This document shows positions 8,105 through 16,586 of a DNA stretch of 64,000 bases, one piece after another. How positions within the stretch are numbered: position 1 is the stretch's first letter; every line of letters begins with the position of its first letter. The position numbers and the translations under genes were made by a program. The notes beneath the pieces are model-generated. The model was not told where the DNA came from, made no database searches, and saw only the letters and a program-made list of their open reading frames with translations. Source of the DNA: Bacteroidales bacterium (GTDB lineage Bacteria > Bacteroidota > Bacteroidia > Bacteroidales > UBA932); contig WOYW01000015.1 of assembly GCA_011620605.1 (NCBI GenBank), positions 1 to 64,000 on the forward strand. Direction: 5' to 3'.

Positions 8105-11059
8105 TTAGTTGGTTCCTCCGTACATATTGGTATCGCTGGCAGGTTCTCCGTTAACGGTCCCCGTATTGGTGCAATCTACCGGGGCGGGGCCCGACACAAA
8201 GAAGCCGCAAAAACCGCCTACAAAGCAATTCATCCCAATGTCCGTATTTACATAGCCGTTCACGGGTCCGGAATTGGAACAGGCTTTCAGTTCGCCTCCC
8301 GTATAATAATTTCCGCGTCCGGTTACCCCTATTACACCACCCACAAACTTGCTTTTTCCGGTCCGGCTCACACGTGTGACAGAGCCGGAATTCACACAAC
8401 CGGTAAGATTTCCGGCTTCGTTGAACGCACAAATGCCGGCAATGGCAAAATACGTATCATCCATTTCCGTTTCCGTGCCGGTTATGGTTCCCGAATTGGT
8501 ACATTCGTTGAGTTTTCCTCTCAGGTTCTCGGCAACAATGCCTGCAATAAAGAAAGATCCCGTAACGGTTCCCGAATTTTCATTCAACTCCAGTGTCCCG
8601 CCACTGGTATTGGACGCCACTATACCTCCTGCACTCTTACCCCCGGTAACGGCACCGCTGTTGATGCAGTTTTTCACCTTGTACAGGGTCGTTCCGGAAG
8701 TGTAACGGGCAACAATCCCTCCGGCCGAATAACCGGATACAACGCCGCGGTTCTCACACCCGTCAACCATGGAAGACGATACCCCGGCAATCCCTCCCGA
8801 TACGGTAATATCGGATATGTCTCCTCCCGTAATGCCTTCCTCTTCCGCCGAACCTTCGGCTACCCCGTTTAAAGGAGTGGTAATCATTCCGGTATTCAGG
8901 CATTGTTTCAAAAGCCCTTTTGTATATGCTGTAATTCCACCGGCTATCCATGTAGAAGTGACCGGTGCATAATTTTTACAATTGATGATATCGGAGCCTG
9001 ACTTATCCACCATGGCGGCAATGCCGCCGGCAGAACCCTCTGCAGCATTGATCGCGGCGGCAGCCTGGTTCACGCATCCTTCGACGGAAGCATTATCGGT
9101 AAGTGTACCTGCAATACCTCCCACGCTTGAATTCCCCGTCACAGTGCCGCTGTTATTCCCTTGACTGATAATTAACAAAGCACCCGAGACAGAACCGCAA
9201 ATACCTCCCACACTGTGCAGGCCTTCCACATCTGCCGCGTTACTGCATCCCGTTACCCGGTATGCATTATCCCCGTAAAAATACCCGGCGATCCCGCCTG
9301 CTGCAGTTTCACCCCGGATATTTCCGGCATTGTCGCAATCCAGGATATCCGAACTGATGTTTCCGCCGGCTATGCCGCCGGTCCAGGCGGATTCCTCTTC
9401 TTCCGTTCCCTGGGAAATTATGGTCCCGGTATTGGAACAGTTTTCTGTAGTGCATATCAGGTATTGTACCCCGCAGATTCCTCCCAGGTTGTCCGAACCG
9501 GTAATATTGGATCTGTTCTCACAATTTTCTATGGTGCAGGAGACCCTGGAATATCCGCAGATACCTCCGGTAAAAGAAGATCCTTTTATTGTTGCATTGG
9601 TCTGGTTCACACATTCTGTGATCAGGGATCCATCGTACTGATCCCCGCAGATACCCCCGGTCATATTTCCGGTTCCCTGCACTGTACCGTTGTTTTGTGA
9701 ATTCCGGATGGTCGCTTCCATACCGGAATAGCCACATATCCCGCCTGTGGATTCGATCCCTTTTACGACCGCCCCGGTTTTGTTTTCACAATAACTGATC
9801 CGGGAGGATGTTTGCGCGCCTGCAATCCCACCCGTCTGAACAAGTCCTTCTACGGAGCCGCTGTTGGAAGAATGACTGACCATTGCCGGATTGTGGGATA
9901 GATCGGTGGTCATGACCCCTGCAATACCTCCTGTAGACGCACTTGTACTGTTTCCGGAAACTTTGATGGAGCCGCGGAAATGACAATTGTTTACGGTACC
10001 GCCGGCAAGGGTTCCGCAAATGCCGCCGGTTGCCATGTATTGATAATCTCCGGGAGTAATGGTAACCGAACACGACTGATCCAGGATCAGGTTCCTGATC
10101 TCTGCTTTTATCAGGGGACCGAATAGTCCGGTTGATCTGTAAGAGGTGCCTGTTATGTTAAGGTTGCTGATGGTATGGTCGTTCCCGTCAAAAGTTCCCG
10201 CAAAGCTGCTGTTTCTCTCGTTGAACAACAGGTAATAAGTGTGTTCCCCAATGGGTGTCCAGTCTGCAACGGAAGACATATCCAGGTTGGCCAGCAAATG
10301 TACGGTACTGTCGTTGTCCATCCAGGGCCTGAGGTCTATTTTGTCGTTGACATCATCTCGGAAAGCGATCAGATCTTCCGGAACGGATATTCCCAAAGGA
10401 CGTTGCGTGACATGCAGTAATGCTATGGTATCGTTAATTGTCTTGAAAGCCATGATGGCCGTCCTGGCCTGGGCGCGTTTGGATGTATCGGCAACAAATG
10501 TAAACGGGTATTCTCCCCGCCCTCCCGCTTCCTGTCCTGGGGCAAGGTTGCACCAGGAAGCATTGCTGCCTTCGTAAGTCCAGGTAGTATCTGAAAAGAG
10601 AGAAAAATCATAATTTCCCCCCCTGCAGGGAATTTCAATGACAGTAGTGCTCAATGTCAGGGTGTCGGCAGTCACGGTGGGGTCCGGACCGTCAGGACCG
10701 CTCTCATAAGCCTGGAAAACGGTGATCACGGATTTTATACTGCTGTTTGATTTGGACAGGATCACCACGTCCTGTGCGCGAGTTGCCCCCGATGTGTTTT
10801 TTTCCACTGAAAAACTCAGGTAAACCGTCTTGACAGATGTGGAGACAGAGGAAAGGTTAGTAGTACACCACGATTCCGGAATATCTACCGTCCAGGCGGA
10901 ATTGGAAGTAACGGCAACCGTATCCAACCCTCCTTCGCTGCCAAAATGCAGTTCCTGCGGATGAGAATTGATGTAATATACTGTGTCTTCTTTTTTACAA
11001 CCTGTAAAAGCCAGGGTCAGAATCAAGAAAACAATGGGAATAGAAAGGATTTTTTTCAT
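8105..11059 (-). CDS. Surface lipoprotein with two BACON domains and a long GLUG-type repeat region
   Basis: A 984-residue lipoprotein (lipobox F-T-G-C, Cys21). Residues about 30-120 and 130-220 are two BACON domains (for example SNSAWTVDIPESWCT and SDTTWTYEGSNASWC). From about 290 to the C-terminus it is made of short repeats built on G-G-I-C/A-G...N-x-G-x-V-x-G, each about 22-35 residues, with Cys, Asn and Gly at regular positions. This is the GLUG-like pattern expected to form a right-handed beta helix. BACON domains are thought to bind carbohydrate or mucin, so a surface adhesin or glycan-binding role is likely. The start at 11059 gives MKKILSIP; a non-canonical start 9 nt upstream is less likely. 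Repeats make it prone to copy-number change. Confidence 0.83.
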   Translation of the reverse strand: MKKILSIPIVFLILTLAFTGCKKEDTVYYINSHPQELHFGSEGGLDTVAVTSNSAWTVDIPESWCTTNLSSVSTSVKTVYLSFSVEKNTSGATRAQDVVILSKSNSSIKSVITVFQAYESGPDGPDPTVTADTLTLSTTVIEIPCRGGNYDFSLFSDTTWTYEGSNASWCNLAPGQEAGGRGEYPFTFVADTSKRAQARTAIMAFKTINDTIALLHVTQRPLGISVPEDLIAFRDDVNDKIDLRPWMDNDSTVHLLANLDMSSVADWTPIGEHTYYLLFNERNSSFAGTFDGNDHTISNLNITGTSYRSTGLFGPLIKAEIRNLILDQSCSVTITPGDYQYMATGGICGTLAGGTVNNCHFRGSIKVSGNSTSASTGGIAGVMTTDLSHNPAMVSHSSNSGSVEGLVQTGGIAGAQTSSRISYCENKTGAVVKGIESTGGICGYSGMEATIRNSQNNGTVQGTGNMTGGICGDQYDGSLITECVNQTNATIKGSSFTGGICGYSRVSCTIENCENRSNITGSDNLGGICGVQYLICTTENCSNTGTIISQGTEEEESAWTGGIAGGNISSDILDCDNAGNIRGETAAGGIAGYFYGDNAYRVTGCSNAADVEGLHSVGGICGSVSGALLIISQGNNSGTVTGNSSVGGIAGTLTDNASVEGCVNQAAAAINAAEGSAGGIAAMVDKSGSDIINCKNYAPVTSTWIAGGITAYTKGLLKQCLNTGMITTPLNGVAEGSAEEEGITGGDISDITVSGGIAGVSSSMVDGCENRGVVSGYSAGGIVARYTSGTTLYKVKNCINSGAVTGGKSAGGIVASNTSGGTLELNENSGTVTGSFFIAGIVAENLRGKLNECTNSGTITGTETEMDDTYFAIAGICAFNEAGNLTGCVNSGSVTRVSRTGKSKFVGGVIGVTGRGNYYTGGELKACSNSGPVNGYVNTDIGMNCFVGGFCGFFVSGPAPVDCTNTGTVNGEPASDTNMYGGTN

Positions 11060-11111
11060 TTCGCACAAAATGGAAAAGTATATTGCAAAGATGCGTAAAA
11101 CCTGCTAAATG

Positions 11112-11143
11112 TTGCGCTAGACCATTAAAAAAATGTAATTTCG
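11112..11143 (+). promoter_or_regulatory. Putative kdsB promoter
   Basis: TTG at 11112-11114 is followed after 21 nt by TAATTTCG (11136-11143), one mismatch from TAnnTTTG. The ATG of kdsB is 25 nt downstream. Confidence 0.4.
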
Positions 11144-11168
11144 CTTTACTGACTTTATAATTATACCC

Positions 11169-11921
11169 ATGACTGATATGTACACGATCGCCTTGATACC
11201 TGCCCGGTACGCCTCACAACGTTTCCCGGGAAAACTGATGCAGAAACTCGGGGATAAAACGGTTATTCTGCAAACTTACATGGCCGTCCAAAACACCGGT
11301 CTTTTCCGGGAAGTAGCCGTAGTGACCGACAGTGAAGAGATATTCCGGGAGATCACCTCCCACGGAGGAAAAGCCATCATGAGCCACCGCCAACATCTTT
11401 GCGGCAGCGACAGAATCGCCGAGGCTGCCGCGGATTTTCCCCTTGCCGAGCTGATCGTGAACGTGCAGGGCGACGAGCCCTTCACCTCGGCAAGTTCCCT
11501 GAAAGCTTTGCTGGAGGCTTTCCGGGCACCGGAGGCACAAAGCATAGATGTAGCTTCCCTGATGGCTCCCATCTTCGATCCGGACGAATTTGAAAATCCG
11601 AACGTGGTCAAAGTGGTAACGGATCGCCGGGGGTTCGCCCTCCTTTTCTCCAGGTCTCCCATTCCTTATTCTCGCGATCCGGAGGAATTCCGTGCTCCCG
11701 TCTATAAACATATTGGCATATACGCCTTCCGCCGGGAAGCCCTGCTCCGCTTTGCCTCCCTACCGCCCGGCCCGCTGGAGTTGTCGGAAAAACTGGAAAA
11801 CCTGAGGTTCCTGGAATACGGGATGAATATAATGATGGTAGAGGTCGCCTATAGCGTCCGTGGTATTGATGTACCTGAAGACCTGGAAAATGCCCGGAAA
11901 ATGATCAGCGCCGACCTATAG
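11169..11921 (+). CDS. kdsB: 3-deoxy-manno-octulosonate cytidylyltransferase
   Basis: 250 residues. It makes CMP-Kdo from Kdo and CTP, the activation step for the inner core of lipopolysaccharide, in the cytoplasm. The N-terminal nucleotide-binding signature (IALIPARYASQRFPGK), the R-H-x-x-C-G-S-D-R segment and N-V-Q-G-D-E-P-F are all present and the length is normal for the family. An alternative start three codons later (ATG at 11178) would also give a complete protein. Its 3' end overlaps the convergent RSH gene by 17 nt. Confidence 0.95.
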   Translation: MTDMYTIALIPARYASQRFPGKLMQKLGDKTVILQTYMAVQNTGLFREVAVVTDSEEIFREITSHGGKAIMSHRQHLCGSDRIAEAAADFPLAELIVNVQGDEPFTSASSLKALLEAFRAPEAQSIDVASLMAPIFDPDEFENPNVVKVVTDRRGFALLFSRSPIPYSRDPEEFRAPVYKHIGIYAFRREALLRFASLPPGPLELSEKLENLRFLEYGMNIMMVEVAYSVRGIDVPEDLENARKMISADL

Positions 11922-13863
11922 TGACACGCCTTACCTCTTCTACGCCCAAAACCGATTCCAGGCGTTTGATGATGCTGTTGATTTCTTTTGCAGACCTGAC
12001 TTCCAGATGGATGTCACTGTCAAACAAGGAATCCTTGGTAGTCATGGTCATGCTGTTGATGTTCACTCCCCACTCTTCCGATATGATCTGGGAAATTTCA
12101 AAGGTGATCCCCCTGCGGTCCACCCCAAAGACATGAAGATGTGCCGGATAAAACATGGTTTCGTCGACTTCAATATCCACATTTACAATTGTTTCTCCGT
12201 GTTCCGTGGATAATTTTATGGCTCTTTCACAATCCCGGGTGTGTACAAACACTTTCCCGCTTCCGTCCTGGGCTTCAAACCCCAGCAATTCATCCCCGGG
12301 CAATGGTGAACAACACTTGGCAAAAATATACCTGGAGGGTTTGACAGATATATTCTGTTTACGCAGGGCATTCCTGATGCAGGATTTGGCCTTGTAGGTG
12401 ACCACTGCATCCAGCCAGTCTTTCTGGGGCATGATATTGGAGTCTGTTCCAATTTCAACGCGGTCTCCTCGTTTGAGTACCGTTTTAATGGAGCACAACA
12501 TGCCGTTGACCCGGGCAAACTGGGAATGGTTCCCGACCTCGGAATGGATTAAATAGGCAAAGTCCAGGGCCGTGGCATTACTGGGCAACAGGACCTGCTC
12601 GCCTTTGGGCGTAAAGACACGGATGTCATCATTGTATAAGTTGGCTTTTACGCCTTCCAGGAAAAATCCGTCTTTGTTGTTGAACCCGTCATGGTATACC
12701 ATATCCTTGAGTGTCCCGCGGAATTCTTCCACCCAGGCATCTACTCCTCCAATCCCCACATTTTTATGACGTTTCACAATGCAGCCGTGTACAGAGGCTT
12801 CTTCCATTCGGGCACTTTTAATATGAACTTCAGCCCACGTCCCGTGTTCAGTCATAAACATGCAATGGAGCGCTTCGTATCCGTTTGCCTTGGGATTGTC
12901 CACGTAATTGTGGAAACTGCCCACTCTTTCCATGTACAGGTCAGTGATCAGGGAATATATCTTAAGGCTCTGGTTCTTCTCTGAAATTTCGCATTCGCCC
13001 GTCATTGGCTGAAATACGATATTGAATACATATACGCTTTCCAGGCGGTTGAAGGGCACCTGTTTCTGCTTCATATGACGCCATATGGAATAGACACTCC
13101 TGATATCCTGGAAAATGACGGCATCAATTCCGTTTTCCCTTAGTTTTTGTTCTATGGGAGCAACAAAACGGGTCCTGATACTTTGGGTTTCCCGGGCGTA
13201 ATCATCCAGGATCTTTTGTATACGTGTGTATTCTTCCGGAGAACGAAACCTGAAACTGAGGTTTTCCAATTCCGTTTTCACTTTGTATAATCCCAGGCGG
13301 TTGGCCAGAGGAGCAAAGAAAAAATCGGTTTCCCCGGTGATCTTCATTTGTTTGTTCAGGGGCATATCTGCCAGGGTCCGCATATTGTGCAACCTGTCAG
13401 CCAGTTTTATCAATAATGCCCTTATATCGTATTGAATGGTCAACAACATCTTACGGATGTTGTCCACCTGCATGGACAGTTCATACTGTTCTTTTTTCTC
13501 TTTGGTCAGACCTTCCACCAAAAAAGCAATGTCTTCTCCAAACAAATCCCTTACTTCTTCCACGGTATGGGGTGTATCTTCTACAACATCATGAAGCAAT
13601 GAAGCAATAATGGGGTTTGTTCCCAGGCCTATCTCTTCGTTTACTATGCGGGCTACGGCTATGGGATGTAAAATGTACGGTTCGCCTGTTTTGCGTGTTT
13701 GCTTTGCATGAGCCTGGTAAGCATATTCGTATGCCTGTGTGATCCTGTCCAGATCCTCGGGCAAACGGTTATCGGCAGCATTTTTCAGAAAAATGTCGCG
13801 TTGTTCCTGTACAAGCTGGTTGTACTGCGCTTCGTTCCTTTTGCCCAATCTTATCAATACCAT
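11905..13863 (-). CDS. spoT: RelA/SpoT-family protein, probably (p)ppGpp hydrolase with a degenerate synthetase domain
   Basis: 652 residues in the long RSH layout: HD hydrolase (about 45-195), synthetase-like (about 245-380), TGS (about 415-475) and C-terminal ACT (about 580-652). The HD domain keeps His66, the H-D pair at 91-92 and E-D-T (95-97), so (p)ppGpp hydrolysis should work. In the synthetase-like domain the usual Y-D-x-x-A-x-R strand reads E-S-V-Y-V-F-N (about 273-279): the Asp and Arg are gone. The upstream R-x-K is also not kept, and G-Y-Q-S-L-H reads G-Y-E-A-L-H. Synthesis of ppGpp is therefore doubtful. The start codon lies only 4 nt after a TAnnTTTG element. Confidence 0.9.
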   Translation of the reverse strand: MVLIRLGKRNEAQYNQLVQEQRDIFLKNAADNRLPEDLDRITQAYEYAYQAHAKQTRKTGEPYILHPIAVARIVNEEIGLGTNPIIASLLHDVVEDTPHTVEEVRDLFGEDIAFLVEGLTKEKKEQYELSMQVDNIRKMLLTIQYDIRALLIKLADRLHNMRTLADMPLNKQMKITGETDFFFAPLANRLGLYKVKTELENLSFRFRSPEEYTRIQKILDDYARETQSIRTRFVAPIEQKLRENGIDAVIFQDIRSVYSIWRHMKQKQVPFNRLESVYVFNIVFQPMTGECEISEKNQSLKIYSLITDLYMERVGSFHNYVDNPKANGYEALHCMFMTEHGTWAEVHIKSARMEEASVHGCIVKRHKNVGIGGVDAWVEEFRGTLKDMVYHDGFNNKDGFFLEGVKANLYNDDIRVFTPKGEQVLLPSNATALDFAYLIHSEVGNHSQFARVNGMLCSIKTVLKRGDRVEIGTDSNIMPQKDWLDAVVTYKAKSCIRNALRKQNISVKPSRYIFAKCCSPLPGDELLGFEAQDGSGKVFVHTRDCERAIKLSTEHGETIVNVDIEVDETMFYPAHLHVFGVDRRGITFEISQIISEEWGVNINSMTMTTKDSLFDSDIHLEVRSAKEINSIIKRLESVLGVEEVRRVTIGRR

Positions 13864-13867
13864 TTAG

Positions 13868-13875
13868 CAAAAGTA
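13868..13875 (-). promoter_or_regulatory. Putative -7 element directly before the RSH gene
   Basis: On the minus strand TACTTTTG ends 4 nt before the ATG at 13863. If used, transcription would begin at or just beside the start codon. Confidence 0.4.
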
Positions 13876-13887
13876 ATAATTTTTAAG

Positions 13888-13895
13888 TATATTTG
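13888..13895 (+). promoter_or_regulatory. Putative -7 element for superoxide dismutase
   Basis: TATATTTG, an exact TAnnTTTG match, 23 nt before the ATG at 13919. No clear -33 TTG was found. Confidence 0.45.
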
Positions 13896-13918
13896 TCTGA
13901 TACTAAACACGATTTATT

Positions 13919-14509
13919 ATGACACATCAATTACCTCCATTACCATTTGCAGCTGACGACCTGAAACCGGTCATAAGCGACGTTACCATAGGATTCCATT
14001 ACGGAAAACATCATCAGGCTTACGTGAACAATCTGAATAACCTCATTGGGGGTACACCATACGAAGATGCCCCGCTCCAGACGATTATTCAAAAAGCTCC
14101 TGCAGGACCCATTTTCAATAATGCAGCACAGGTTTTCAACCACACGTTTTATTTTGAACAATTCAAATCCATGAATGAAGTCAAAAAACGTCCGGAAAAC
14201 GAATTGCTTAGGGCCATCGAAAAGAGTTTCGGTACATTCGACAAGTTTGTGGAAGCTTTTTCAAAAGCGGCTGCCACATTATTCGGATCTGGTTGGGCCT
14301 GGATTATCCGTGACCAGGACGGCGGAGTGGCTATTACGCAGGAATCCAATGCCGGATGCCCGCTGGCAAAGAAACAGATCCCCCTGTTGACATGCGATGT
14401 ATGGGAGCATGCCTATTACCTGGATTATCAGAACAAAAGGCCGGATTATATTAAGGCTTTCTGGGATATCCTGGACTGGTCTGTGATCGAAAGACGTTTC
14501 AGAATATAA
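13919..14509 (+). CDS. sodB: Superoxide dismutase (Fe/Mn family)
   Basis: 196 residues, normal length. It converts superoxide to hydrogen peroxide and oxygen in the cytoplasm. All four metal ligands can be placed: His in F-H-Y-G-K-H-H-Q-A-Y, His in N-H-T-F-Y-F-E-Q-F, and Asp and His in the signature D-V-W-E-H-A-Y-Y. The F-G-S-G-W-A-W segment is the usual active-site surround. Whether Fe or Mn (or either) is used cannot be decided from the sequence; Bacteroidales enzymes are often cambialistic. In an otherwise anaerobic gene set this is an oxygen-tolerance gene. The permease gene starts directly after its stop codon. Confidence 0.95.
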   Translation: MTHQLPPLPFAADDLKPVISDVTIGFHYGKHHQAYVNNLNNLIGGTPYEDAPLQTIIQKAPAGPIFNNAAQVFNHTFYFEQFKSMNEVKKRPENELLRAIEKSFGTFDKFVEAFSKAAATLFGSGWAWIIRDQDGGVAITQESNAGCPLAKKQIPLLTCDVWEHAYYLDYQNKRPDYIKAFWDILDWSVIERRFRI

Positions 14510-15652
14510 ATGAAAAGCTTTTCCCGGTATGTACTTATTGGCATAGCCGTAGCTGTGGCAGGGTTTCTCTTTTGGTATTTCAGCGAGATCCTGACTTACA
14601 TACTTATAGCAGCGGTTTTGTCCCTTATAGGCAAACCTGTCGTTAAGGGACTCAGACGGCTTCACCTGGGAAAATTCAAATTACCCGACTGGGCAAGTGC
14701 CTTATTGGCACTTTTATGCCTGGCGGGTGTTTTTTTACTCTTTTTGTTCATCTTCCTGCCGGTTCTGGGAGAATTCGCCGGTATTATCGGCAAGCTGGAC
14801 CTTACACTGCTTGAGGCCAGGTTGCAGGTTCCCCTGGAAAAGCTGAATGTTTTTCTGGATGAATTGTTCCACAACACCCTTGAGCCCATGACAGTCAGGG
14901 AATTGCTGCAGGCCGTGTTGTCCCCTGTGATAGATCTGGACCGTGTGGAAGTGTTCTTTACTTCCTTTGCCGGCTATACGATCCGGTTCTTTATTGGTTT
15001 TTTTGTGGTTTTTTTTATTACTTTCTTTTTCCTGAAGGAACAGAATATGTTTACCAATATGGTAGCCAGCCTGTTCAATGATATAAACGAACCTAAAGCA
15101 CGCAGAGCACTAACCAATTCATACAACCTGCTGACCAGGTATTTCATCGGGATCTTTGCCGAGATTACTGCCGTTACATTTCTGAACACCCTTGGGTGGA
15201 CCTTCCTGTGCGGGATCCCGTTCCGGTTTTCCCTGGTAATGGCATTTATTTCCGGGATACTCTTTGTGATCCCTTACATAGGACCGCTGACAGGCCTCCT
15301 GGGAGTTCTTTTTACGGGTTTTTTGCATTATTATTACGCAGGGACTGCTTCTTTATCAATTGGTTCTTTCCTGTTGCTAATCTTTCTTGTGTTCCTGGTC
15401 ACCTACATCATTGACCTGCTTGTTTTCCATCCCCTGATCTATTCAAAAAGCGTCAAGGCACATCCCCTGGAACTGTTTATAGTTATACTGGCCGCTGCAA
15501 GTATCGGAGGCATGATCGGAATGCTTATTGCCATTCCGGTATATACGGTACTGCGTGTTTTTGCCGGGGAATTTCTTTTCAATTTCAAGATCGTTCGTAA
15601 ACTCACCATTCAATTCCGCCAAAGAGATAAAAAAGGCAATAATGAACATTAA
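14510..15652 (+). CDS. AI-2E family transporter (PF01594-type permease)
   Basis: 380 residues with about seven or eight hydrophobic segments. The layout is that of the AI-2E (YdiK/PerM/TqsA) family: paired N-terminal helices, a soluble stretch at about 75-150, a long Phe-rich helix (about 160-180), then closely spaced helices with P-Y-I-G-P near residue 257. It is an inner-membrane protein. Members have been linked to autoinducer-2 export or Na+/H+ exchange, so the substrate is open. It begins at the base after the sod stop codon and overlaps the BASS transporter start by 11 nt, so the three genes are probably co-transcribed. Confidence 0.85.
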   Translation: MKSFSRYVLIGIAVAVAGFLFWYFSEILTYILIAAVLSLIGKPVVKGLRRLHLGKFKLPDWASALLALLCLAGVFLLFLFIFLPVLGEFAGIIGKLDLTLLEARLQVPLEKLNVFLDELFHNTLEPMTVRELLQAVLSPVIDLDRVEVFFTSFAGYTIRFFIGFFVVFFITFFFLKEQNMFTNMVASLFNDINEPKARRALTNSYNLLTRYFIGIFAEITAVTFLNTLGWTFLCGIPFRFSLVMAFISGILFVIPYIGPLTGLLGVLFTGFLHYYYAGTASLSIGSFLLLIFLVFLVTYIIDLLVFHPLIYSKSVKAHPLELFIVILAAASIGGMIGMLIAIPVYTVLRVFAGEFLFNFKIVRKLTIQFRQRDKKGNNEH

Positions 15653-16586
15653 GGCCATTCGTTTAGATCAATTCAGGCCATACGTTCTACCGGTCGCCCT
15701 GTTGCTGGGATCCCTGTTTCACGTGTTTTGTGCCCGGTTACAGTTCATTACCCCCTATCTCATCTTTCTGATCCTGTTCATGACGTTGTGTGATATGGAC
15801 GTCAGGGATGTACGTATAAAACCGCTGCATATATGGCTGATCCTTTTTCAGACAGGTGCCGCATTGGGTTTGTATTTCATACTTCGGCCTTTCAACCAGG
15901 TCATAGCACAGGGAACCTTAATGGGTATACTGGCTCCTGTAGCAGTATCTTCTACGGTAATAGCCGTAATTCTGGGGGCCCGTATGGCTAATATGATCAC
16001 CTATACCATATTGAACTACATAGTACTGGCCCTGACGGCTCCTTTGATCTTTACATTTGCCGGGGATACGGCAGATATTACATTTCTGGTATCCGCCTGG
16101 CTTATCATAAAAAGAGTTGCCCCCATTATAGTATTTCCTCTTATTGCAGCCTTGCTCTGTCAGCGTTTTTTCCCGAAGATCCGGAAAGGGATCGTACGTT
16201 TCCGGAATGTCCCTTTTTACCTGTGGGCTTTTGCACTGACCCTCGTTTTTGGTCAAACCATAGAGTTCATAATTCACCAGAATCGTTCGGGCATTCCAGC
16301 CATTTTAATCATGACATTGATTTCCCTGCTGGAATGTATATTGCTGTTTTCAGTTGGAAGATGGATAGGCAATAAGTACGGAGACCGTGTAGGCGGCGGT
16401 CAGGCTCTTGGACAGAAAAATACATTACTGGCCATCTGGATGACACAAATGTACCTTTATCCCATGGCATCTATCGTTCCCGCCACCTACGTGTTGTGGC
16501 AGAACATATGGAACAGCTGGCAGTTATGGCGTGTCAGAGCTGCGGGGAAAGTGTATCAAGCGCAACTGCCAGATGCAACAAAGTAG
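15642..16586 (+). CDS. Bile acid:sodium symporter (BASS/SBF-like) family transporter
   Basis: 314 residues from the ATG at 15642, chosen because it gives an N-terminus (MNIKAIRLDQFRPYVLP) leading directly into the first helix and overlaps the upstream gene by 11 nt; a longer frame from 15528 would run inside the previous gene. It has about nine or ten hydrophobic helices. Near residue 265 it carries G-Q-A-L-G-Q-K-N-T, matching the conserved G-x-x-x-x-Q-N-T region of the BASS/ASBT fold. Role: sodium-coupled uptake of an organic anion; substrate unknown. Its end overlaps the convergent GH9 gene by 53 nt. Confidence 0.75.
   Translation: MNIKAIRLDQFRPYVLPVALLLGSLFHVFCARLQFITPYLIFLILFMTLCDMDVRDVRIKPLHIWLILFQTGAALGLYFILRPFNQVIAQGTLMGILAPVAVSSTVIAVILGARMANMITYTILNYIVLALTAPLIFTFAGDTADITFLVSAWLIIKRVAPIIVFPLIAALLCQRFFPKIRKGIVRFRNVPFYLWAFALTLVFGQTIEFIIHQNRSGIPAILIMTLISLLECILLFSVGRWIGNKYGDRVGGGQALGQKNTLLAIWMTQMYLYPMASIVPATYVLWQNIWNSWQLWRVRAAGKVYQAQLPDATK

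Noticed and set aside
8105-11059. Regular spacing in this stretch considered as a CRISPR array or DNA repeat element
   Set aside because: The repeats are at the protein level with changing DNA sequence and no constant direct repeat.
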